Assembly: GCF_035046485.1 (NCBI RefSeq)
Contig: NC_085137.1
Location: 477,983,396 to 478,047,395, forward strand
DNA length: 64,000 bases
Direction: 5' to 3'
DNA from: Aedes albopictus
Lineage: Eukaryota; Arthropoda; Insecta; Diptera; Culicidae
Positions 55,560 through 64,000 of the stretch are shown here, one piece after another; the stretch's first letter is position 1; every line of letters begins with the position of its first letter. Position numbers and translations under genes: made by a program. The notes under the pieces are model-generated. The model had not been told where the DNA came from, did not search any database, and worked only from the letters and a program-made list of their open reading frames with translations.

Positions 55560-58500
55560 TGCTGGAGGAATTCCTCTTTCAAGTTATTCAAAATATCTTC
55601 AAGGAACTCTGGAAAAAATCATGGGTGAAGCGCTAGAACAGATGATGAAATTTTGGAAAAGATCCAGAAAGGAATTTTTGAAGGATTCTCTATAGAAATT
55701 TCTGGAATAATCCCTGAAAGAACTCATGAAGAAATTCCTAGACGACTTCCTACAGGTATGCCTGGAGTAAATCCTGGACAAATATGGGAGGAATCTTTGA
55801 AGAAATTCCTGAAGAAATCGCTTGAAGAATCCTGGGAAGAATTCCTAGACAAATTTCTGGAGGAATCCTTGGAGGAATTTTTGGACGAATTCTTGAAGGA
55901 ATTTCTTGAGAAGTTCTTGAATGCCTGGAAGAGTTCCTGGAAAAATCCCTGAAGCAATTCCTAGAGGAATCTCTGGAGGATATCCTGGACAAATTCCTGG
56001 CGAAATCTCTGGAGAAATTCGTGGTCGTATCCCTGGAGAAATTTCTGAAGGAATTTCTGAAAATATGCCTGGATACATTCCTGGAGAAACCGCTAGAAAA
56101 AATCATGGAGAGGTCCTTGAAAGAAATTCTGAAGGAATAATTGGAGGATTTCCAAGAGGCATCCCTAGAGAAACTCTTGGACGAATGTCTGGAGAATTTC
56201 CTGGATAAATTTCTAGAGAAATCTAGAGGAGGAATTCCCAAAGAAATTCCTGGAGGAAATCCAGGAGAAGTTCCTGAAGGACTTACCGCAAAAATTTCAG
56301 CATGAAGTCCTGCTATAAACTTTGGGAGAAATACCGAAGGAATCCTTAAATGAATTCCTGGAAGATTTCCTAGACGAATTTTGGGAGGAATCCCTGGAAA
56401 AAAATCTGAAAAAACCTCTTGGGAAATTCAGAGAGAAATCCTCAGCGAAATTTCTAGAGAAATACTTGGAAGAATCCCTGGGGAATTTTAGGAAGAATCC
56501 CTGAAGCAATTCCTGGAGGAGCCTCATGAGGAATGCGTGGAGAAACTTCTTGGGGTACTTCCGAGGAACTATCCCTGGAAGAATTCCTGGAGGAATCTCT
56601 GATTGAAATTCTAGAGGAATATCTATAGGAATTCTGGAAGGAATCCGTGGAAAAATTTCTTAAGAAATTTCTAGAGAAATTCCTAGATGAATTCCCAGAG
56701 AAATTTCTGGAGGAATTTCAGGAGAAATTCTTGGAGAAATGTCTGGATAAATTACTGTAGGAATCATCGGAGGGATTCTTGGAGGAATCTCTGGAAGAAT
56801 CTTTAGAAGAAACCCTGAAGGAATTCCTGGTGGAATTTCAGGAGAAATCCGTGAAATAATTCCTGGAGAAATCTTCCCTGGAGGAGAAATTCCTGGATAA
56901 ATTCCTCAAGGAAACCCTGGAAGAATTACCAAAGAAATTCCTGGAAAAACTCCTGGAGAAATTACTGAAGAAATTCTTGAAAGAATTTCTGAAGGAATTC
57001 CTGGAAGATTTCCCGAAGTAACAGCTGGATCGATTCCTGGAATTCTTGGAGTAATTTCTGGATGAACTCTTGGTGGTATTGCAGGAGAAGTCTCTGTGGA
57101 AGTGCCTGGATTAAATCCTGGAGGAATACCTGAAATAATTTCTGGATAATCTCCCGCAGGAATTTCTGAAGGAATTTCTGGATGATTTCCTGGGGGATTC
57201 ATGAAGAAATCCTTGAAAGAATTCTTAGAGGAACCTCAGGACGAGTACGAGCAGGAATCCCTGAATTTTTGGGATAATTCCTGTATGAACTCCGGGAGGA
57301 TAATTTCCTGGAGAAATGGCCGTAGTATTTTCTGAAGGAATTCTTAAAGGTATTCCTGAAGAAGTCCAAGAATTAAATTCTGAAGGAATGCCTGGAGGAA
57401 TCCCTATATAAATCCCTGGAAGAATGCCTGAAGCAATCCGTAGCATATTCGCTAGAGGAACTCCTGGAGGAATACCTGGAGACATTCCTGGTGGAATCTC
57501 TAAAGAAATTCCTTGAGAAATCTCCAGAAAAGTCTGGGAATCCCTAAAGAAATCCCTGGATGAATTTCTGGAGGAGTTTCTTGAACAACTTTTAGGCAAA
57601 ATCCCTAGAGAAATACTTTAAAGAATTTCTGGTGGAATTCCTCCTCCAATCTCTTGAGAAATCTCTAGAGAAATACCTGTAGGAATCTCTGGATGAATTC
57701 CTGGAGAAATGCTTGAGAAATCCTTGAATAAATTTCATGAGGAATACTTGGAGGAATCCTGGTAGAAATCCCTGGAGGAATTTCTGGAGGGTTTTCTTGA
57801 ATAATCACTGGAGAACTTACAGGAAGAATTCCTGAAGGTATTCCTGGGAAAATACCAGAAAGAATTCCTGTAGAAATACCCGGTGGAATCTCTAGAGGAA
57901 TTCCTTGAGGTATCTCTAGAGGAGTACCTGGAGGAGTCTCTGTAGGAATTCCTAGAGGAATTTCAAGCGGTATTTTTAGAGGAGTTCCTGGACGAATCTC
58001 TGTGAGAATTTTTAGACGAATCCCTGATGGAATTCATAGAGCAATCCAGGAACAATTCCTGAAGGAATTTCTTTAGGAATCTCTTGAAGATTTCCTGGAG
58101 GAATCCCAGGAAGAAATCCAAGGATCAATTTCTGAAGAAATCTCAGGAGGAAGTATTGAAGAAATCGCTGAAATTCTTTAAGAAATCCTGGAGGAATCCT
58201 AAAAAGTGTGCGTAGAGGAACTCTTTGAGGAACCCCTGTAGCATTCCCCGGCAGGAGTCTCCGAAGCAATGCCAAGAGAAATTCCTACGGGAATCTTTGA
58301 ACAGTTCCCGGAGGAGTTTCTGAAAGAATTCCAGAAGGAATTGCAGGAGAGTTTTCGTAGCGAATTCCTAGAAGATTTCTTTAGGAATCCCTTGATAAAA
58401 AATCTAAAGAAACTCATGTCTGCATTTCAAGACGAACTATTGAAACAATTAGATGGACTTCTGATTTTTTTGTACAATTTTTTTAAGCAATTCCTGGATT

Positions 58501-58890
58501 AATTTTTGAATAATCAGTAGTAATATTTACTGAAAGAATTTCTAGAAGAAATTCCTGCAGAAATTCTTCAAATTGTTCCAGATGGAATTATTGGTGTAAT
58601 CTCTAGTGAAATTTTGGAAACAGTATATGGAGAAATCTCTGAAAAAATTTCTGAAAGAATACCTGCAGAAATGCCTTAAAGGATCCTTAGGAAAATTCGC
58701 GAAGAAACCGCGAAAACAGCATTGGAACAATCACTGCAGGAACTTCTAAAGATATCCCAGCCCAAATCCCAAAAGAAATGTCTGGTGGAATACCAAAATG
58801 CATTCTTGAAAGAATCTCTGGAGGAATCCATGATGGAATCACTGCAGCAAGCTTTGGAAAAAATCCTAGAGGAATTCTTCATACACATTT
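55560..58890. repeat. Degenerate GAAATTCCTGGAGGAATCCC satellite
   Basis: About 3.3 kb of imperfect 12/24-bp repeats of the GAATTCCTGGAGGAATCTCT type, in one orientation throughout. It is a different variant mix from 23480-27620 and 32890-38560. Frames of 90-160 codons on both strands are artefacts of the period. Confidence 0.85.
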
Positions 58891-58990
58891 ACACAGTATA
58901 CGGAACTAGCAACAAATCTAAAACAGTCATTTTGATTCCTCAAAACTGCATTGCCGATTTGCATATTCACATTTCGGGCGACCATGCGGC

Positions 58991-59040
58991 TTAACCCTTT
59001 GGAGCCGGAGGGGTCATATATGACCCCAACATATAAACGG
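58991..59040 (+). repeat. Possible piggyBac-type terminus
   Basis: TTAACCCTTTGGAGCCGGAG followed by the palindrome GGGGTCATATATGACCCC. TTAA plus CCCTTT is typical of piggyBac-like ends. I did not find a matching second end. Confidence 0.35.
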
Positions 59041-59289
59041 CTGTATAAATTCACCCATCTGATAAAACAGAACACTGGAATACTGTATTCAGCAAAGTTG
59101 TTGCAAATTGAGTCCTCTATTAGGGAAAAATGGGAATATTTGTATTTGGGACTTCATTAACAACCTAAAACATTCTGAACACCATGAAATTTGGAAAAAC
59201 GATATAATTGACATACCAGTTGTGCTAAAAGCTGCACTTGGATGTGTATTCATTTAACCTTCGTCAAGAATATTACAAGGTGTTTTATA

Positions 59290-59832
59290 TTCTGGGAAGT
59301 TCTAAGTGTTCCAAACTGTCCTACAGTGAAGTCCTTCATATCTACAAGAATAATTTGCCACAAATAATAGCATTGCATAGCCTACTGGGATCCGTGAAGC
59401 TCCTGACATCTACAATGTCATTTATAGGCGCAATAGGGATATTCCAGGTCAGCCAAACTACCTTGGAGTTCAGAACTTCAGGTCCACACTCGGAACAGTA
59501 ACCATATCTGTTATACTGAGTGACGTTGTAGAATCAACCACAGTTACTGGACCAATCTGAAGTCTACTAGCTTATTATAAACCTTTGGGACATTCAGGAT
59601 CGTCCAAACTGTTCTATAATGAAGTTATTTCAATCTACAAGAATACCTTTATGTGATTTCGCCATAAATAATAGTATTGCATAATCTGCAAGGATCCTTG
59701 AAGCTCTTGAAATCCCAAATGTCATTTAGAGACACTACTGGAATATTCCAGGTCAGCCAAACTACCCTGGAATTCAAGACTTCAGATCTACAGTCGTAAC
59801 AACAGCTATATCTGCTATACTGAGTAACGTTG
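59290..59832 (+). repeat. Tandem duplication of about 300 bp
   Basis: Two diverged copies (about 59290-59529 and 59590-59832) share ATCTACAAGAATA, AAATAATAG(C/T)ATTGCATA, GGATCC(G/T)TGAAGCTC, AATGTCATTTA, GATATTCCAGGTCAGCCAAA/GAATATTCCAGGTCAGCC and ATACTGAGT(G/A)ACGTTG. No coding potential recognised. Confidence 0.8.
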
Positions 59833-61900
59833 CATATTTATCCTTGGTTACAATTCTTAAGATCTTCATGCTCCGTCCACTACAAGACCCGCAAACCCCT
59901 GCGAAATGTGACAAAATCTGCTTCGCATTTGCCTGTCTGCTTTGCTTCTGTAGGACGACTACGGTACATATTACCCAAGTGAGAACGAGTGCACACCAAG
60001 CAAGCAATACCGCTTCGCTCTCTTTCGGTTTCGCACTTGATTCTCTATGCGCCTCTGTGCGCCGCGGCGGGGAATGAATGTTCGTCCATGTCATTAAATA
60101 TTTCTAACCTATCTCAATATTTCGGAACGCCACCGCGCTCTACCATCATGGTCGTGGTCGTGTCGTGGTTGTCGTCGTTGTCGTCCCCGCCCGAGGCCAT
60201 TCGATCTGATGCGAGTTTTTATTTTTAGCCCTCGGGAAAATATTTTTTAATTTCTAATTTTTATTTATCTTTCACGTTACAAACGTATACCTACCACCGT
60301 GCGATTGATTTCACGACGGCGATGGCAGCAGTGCTTTTGGGACCGAAGAGCAATGTTATTCTTGCCCACTTGGTGGCGGTAATCCTTTTTCGCGCGAGCG
60401 CGACCACTCGCTGGTTGTGGTATTGTGTATGCTGATGGCATTGTGAAACGTCTAGAGTTTCGTCGCCGTCAGTCGTCGTGCTTGGTATAGACGTGATAAT
60501 TTGCTATTGATAGTGCTGACAAGGCAGGGGTGCCAGATTGTTATTTTTAGTAAACAACTCGAATCATTCAGTTTTTTAACTGCTTTACAATTGCACATGT
60601 ATAGTTTCGTGAAATTATCAAGATTACCGAACACTTTGAATCCATTGCATATTTAAATCCATAAACAATACATATCTACGAATATCGTAGCATGAAACGA
60701 GCTCACCAATAAATGTGCACCCGTTGCTCCATCGCTGGTCTATTATCTGAAACGAATCGCACCTCATATCTTGTTCCCCTCTCATCCGTTTTTATTCACC
60801 CAAAAAACGATGTTTATTGTTTATAATGGAAAAGGCCGTACCGTTGCATAGGCAAATCTGCCCATATTCGCATAGCTGACGTAATATACTTTTGAAATTT
60901 AAACAATGAATAATGGAAATTTTAAGATTTTTTTTCCGTTAACATCTACCTAGTGATTAGATATTGTGCTCTATTGAATAGAACTGGCCACAATTATGCA
61001 CATGCGATAGATATTAGCGTGTGAATGCTGACATTGTCAAAGGTGGTTACGTCGAATATGCGATCATGGGCAGAAAAGTAGTTTTTAGTTACAAAACTTG
61101 AAACAGAATCAGCTTTATACGTTGAGCAACGTTCTAGATTTGTTGATAATTCTAGAATTCTGGAATAATAACAAATTATTAAGTTTTAAATAAGTGTTAT
61201 TTCTCTTGAAACGTCTTTAATTCTCCCACATTGTCAGCATTGAAAAATCACACCTCACCTGCATATTTGGCTTCCCTGCCTACTGATACCTAAACATCTC
61301 TCTAAACACCAAACAACCAATGATGAAGGTTGCATAATCTCTGGGAACGCGAACCGACCGGCATTATAAATACAGAGCAGCGAGTAAGTGTTCGTCGTTG
61401 TCGTCGTCGTCGTCATCGTCGTAAAACCGCCCGGTAGTATTTAGGTAGGTAGGTGAGATGCAACCGTGTAGCAGCATAAATGGATCAAGCGCCATCAGGC
61501 AACCATGGTCTTAGTCAACCGGGAAAAACTTACGGGCCGTGTGCGGTGTGTGTGCGTGCTAACGGTTTTTGGAATCTTATCACCAACGCACCACCGTCGT
61601 CCGTGCAGTACCCATCATGGATGGAAAGATTATAATGTTGTCCGCCATCGAGCGGAGAAAAACAAAGAAAAAAAAAACGAACACGCTGATAAAAATATAA
61701 TTGCAACTTCAATCATGCTGCCTAATGCCCGGGGAGACTTGGGCATTATCAAAATTTCGTTATCTCTTTCAATGCAGGTATCAAAACAATTTTTATTGCT
61801 TTTTTGTTTTTCTATACTTTGCTTAGGTCATGAGAGTCATAAAACTACCCTGGAAATAGACTGTTGCATGCAATGAATGATTTAATTACAGTGATCGTTC
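59833..61900 (+). other. TE-poor, GC-richer region with candidate regulatory sequence
   Basis: Contains CGTCGT runs (60155-60185 and 61390-61420) and a TATAAATA at 61365-61372, followed by GC-rich sequence and GTAGGTAGGTGAG near 61445. A 123-codon frame at 61505-61876 has no recognised similarity. Possibly regulatory or 5' sequence of the putative second gene; no exon can be supported. Confidence 0.35.
61365..61372 (+). promoter_or_regulatory. Candidate TATA box
   Basis: TATAAATA in a local GC-rich context. No clear initiator at the expected distance. Confidence 0.25.
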
Positions 61901-62364
61901 GATTCTGACATGACGTCGGAAAATTTTTTGGGCTGTGCCAAAATTAAATATTTTGTGCATATAAACTTGAAAATATGAGTGATTATTAGTGAGTGATATA
62001 CCTAACGATGAGTATCTCAGGGTGATCACACATTCTGAAAATTTGTGGAAAATTATATAATTGACCCCATCGGAAAATATGCGGAATATTTGTTTATGAC
62101 CAAAACATACAAAAGTCGTTTTTTCCCGTATAATTTAAACATCGAAAGCAAACTTTATTTTATTCAAATCTGTTCATTTTCGACATGAAAATGCAATGAA
62201 TTGGTGTTTGTAAAAAATGCGTCAAAAATGCAAGAAAGTGCAGTCCTGTATTATCAAAAATAAACTACATTGCTCCACCAATTTACTATTTCTGAAGTGG
62301 GTTTGTTCTGACACGCTATTTGAAAAAATGTTTACAAAATAGAGGGTGTTAGTTTTGAAAACCT
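61901..62364. other. Unassigned AT-rich spacer
   Basis: No gene or repeat recognised. Confidence 0.4.
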
Positions 62365-62455
62365 GGACAGCTGCGGTGGGAATCGAGCCCACGCTCCTCA
62401 GCACGATGCGACTAAGTGCTTGGTGACACTAGCCGCACGACCACGAAGCCACACA
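62365..62455 (-). repeat. tRNA-like SINE head
   Basis: On the minus strand: GTGGCTTCGTGGTCGTGCGG (A-box-like) and B-box GGGCTCGATTCCC (complement of 62378-62390), separated by a long variable region. No acceptor-stem pairing, so not a tRNA gene. Likely a tRNA-derived SINE. Confidence 0.6.
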
Positions 62456-62589
62456 AATGAAGCCACAGCCTTATTCATATGAATACAACATTTACCAGGG
62501 GTTTTAGAAGATAATTAGTTCATTAATAGCATGCTCATCAATGAATCAGCTTTGCAAGAAATTTAAATAGGTTTTATTCGAATGAAAGT

Positions 62590-63700
62590 CACCTTGAACA
62601 TTGTTCCTTCGGAGGATCGTGCAGAAGTTCTTTTCTGGTACTGCTCCATCAGTATGTTCTGGGATTCTTCCAAGAATTTCTCCTGGGATTATAAAGCAGT
62701 TTTTTGGATTTTTACTTTTGAGAATTCCTGCTTCTGGGATTCCTCCTGGAATATGCTGCTCGGGTTTTAGGATTCATCCAGAAGTTTCTTCTAAGATTCC
62801 TTCTGGAATTTCTTCTCGGATTTACTCTGTTATTGATTTTGAGATTTCCCCCAGGAGTTTTTTTTGGGATTTCAAGGATACCTTCAGGTATTCTGTCAGT
62901 AATTCCAAAACCCGTCCAGGAGTTCGTTCTCGGACAACTCTAGGATTTTTTGCGTGCAGAACTCCTGCCTGGCTGCTTCTAAAAGTTTTTTTTTCTGAAA
63001 TTTCTCAAAAAGTTACTCTATGACTCCTTGAGATTCCTCCAGGAACTTCTTCTGGGATTTTCCCATTACTTGCTAACAAGATTCCACTAGAAACTCTTTG
63101 TAGAAGTTGCTTCACGGGTTCCTCGCACAGTTCTCTCTGAAAATCTTCTAGTAATTTATTTACTAACTATCGCTATTTGCGGCCCAGATTTACTAATTTC
63201 CAAAAGCTAATCTTTACAAATAATTACAGGCTGAGTTACTCTTCCTCTCGGTGAGAATTTTTTTAGTGGTGATTTCTTCCAGGAATTCCATCCGAGATTC
63301 CTCCTGGAGTTTCTGCTAAGAAACCCTTTCGGAATGATTTCAAGATTTTAGTCCGGGACACCTTAAGTAATTTCTTCTGGAATTCTCGTAGATTCTATTG
63401 GAACTCCTCTTGTAGATTCTACTGGAACTCCTCCTTATTCATTATTTTTCTCAGAAGTTCCTAGTGGAAATTCCCCAACTGTTTTACGTAATTCTTCAAG
63501 GAGTTTTTTTTTTTAATTTTTAATGAAACTATTCCAAGAGCTCCATAAGGAAATCTATCATGAGTTCCTTATAAAAAATCCTTCAGGATTTCCTTGACAA
63601 ATTTCTCCAACAGTTTTGTAAGGAGTTCCTCCCGGAGTTTTCTTATTGAGGTTTGCCCAATAGTTCTTCCGGGATTACATTTTTATGGAAATTCTTTCTA
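62590..63700. repeat. Degenerate TTCCTCCTGGAATT-type satellite
   Basis: About 1.1 kb of diverged TTCTTCTGGGATTCCTCCTG-like repeats. It contains a segment near 63150-63240 (TTTCCAAAAGCTAATCTTTA, ACTCTTCCTCTCGGTGAGA) related to the embedded segments at 24478 and 26487. Confidence 0.65.
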
Positions 63701-63893
63701 AGAATCCCAGAAAAAATCTTGGAAAAAATACTTGTGAAGATCAGTGATAGTAATCCGCACATAAACTATGCACAGTGCAACACTCATCTTCATATTTAAA
63801 CCGCTCCCTCTTGCTCATTAACAGATGAGCATGTCACCCAGCTGATGACATTTCAAAAGAAATTGGAGAAATCCCAGAAGAAACTCGTAAAGA

Positions 63894-63949
63894 GAGAGTC
63901 AAGGGCTGAATGTCTCTTAAATAAAGACAAATCAATCAATCAATAAATC
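63894..63949 (+). mobile_element. 56-bp truncated retroelement tail with target duplication
   Basis: GAATGTCTCTTAAATAAAGAC followed by an AATC repeat tail, flanked by a perfect 12-bp duplication AACTCGTAAAGA (63882-63893 and 63950-63961). A severely 5'-truncated LINE or SINE insertion. Confidence 0.8.
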
Positions 63950-64000
63950 AACTCGTAAAGATATACCTGAATGAACTTCTAGAGCACGGGTTTCGAACCG

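Noticed and set aside
55750..57599. Frames of 95-163 codons rich in Ser/Arg/Phe or Ile/Pro/Gly
   Set aside because: Translations of the degenerate GGAATCCCTGGA-type repeat.
62365..62455. Functional tRNA gene on the minus strand
   Set aside because: A and B boxes are present but the acceptor ends do not pair.

Overview
The window is eukaryotic and looks like a culicine mosquito, most likely Aedes. Seen: GC-rich coding exons with canonical GT/AG introns, very large AT-rich introns, a dense load of transposable elements (TEs), tRNA-headed SINEs, and long degenerate satellites. The genus is inferred from the protein sequence and TE types, not from any search.

The one cellular gene I can identify is tyrosine hydroxylase (TH; pale/ple in Drosophila), on the + strand. 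Seven coding exons are visible: 3635-3746, 3994-4038, 4748-4807, 13043-13529, 13602-13934, 16138-16264 and 20591-20992. A long 3' UTR follows, with AATAAA signals at 22378, 22971 and 23237. The first coding exon, expected to encode about 23 residues, is not in the window, so the left edge is probably inside intron 1. The two small acidic exons (3994-4038, 4748-4807) are flanked by phase-1 introns. They can therefore be skipped in frame, as expected for the fly's neuronal and epidermal TH isoforms. TH makes L-DOPA from tyrosine for dopamine and for cuticle tanning and melanisation.

The introns hold nested palindromic elements (1-3.1 kb), two hAT-type MITEs with perfect 8-bp target duplications (9.65-11.23 kb), and a striking series of about 22 copies of a CGCCCAATGCT-like motif (15.3-19.4 kb).

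From 23.5 to 64 kb the window is mostly repeats. A degenerate GGAATTCC-type satellite (23.5-27.6 and 40.1-40.9 kb) is split by a composite insertion of about 12.4 kb. That insertion contains an intact LTR retrotransposon with identical LTRs (27696-32432). It also contains a 6-kb terminal-inverted-repeat element filled with a giant spacerless inverted satellite (32751-38829). Beyond 41 kb lie several TA-flanked DNA elements (43.5-45.8, 46.5-48.2, 49.2-51.2, 51.5-52.4 kb), a LINE insertion with a 21-bp target duplication, tRNA-headed SINEs, and two more satellites (55.6-58.9 and 62.6-63.7 kb). A TE-poor stretch at 52.7-54.48 kb ending in a strong splice donor may be the non-coding 5' exon of a second + strand gene. 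A similar GC-rich stretch lies at 59.9-61.7 kb. No confident coding exon was found after TH apart from TE genes.
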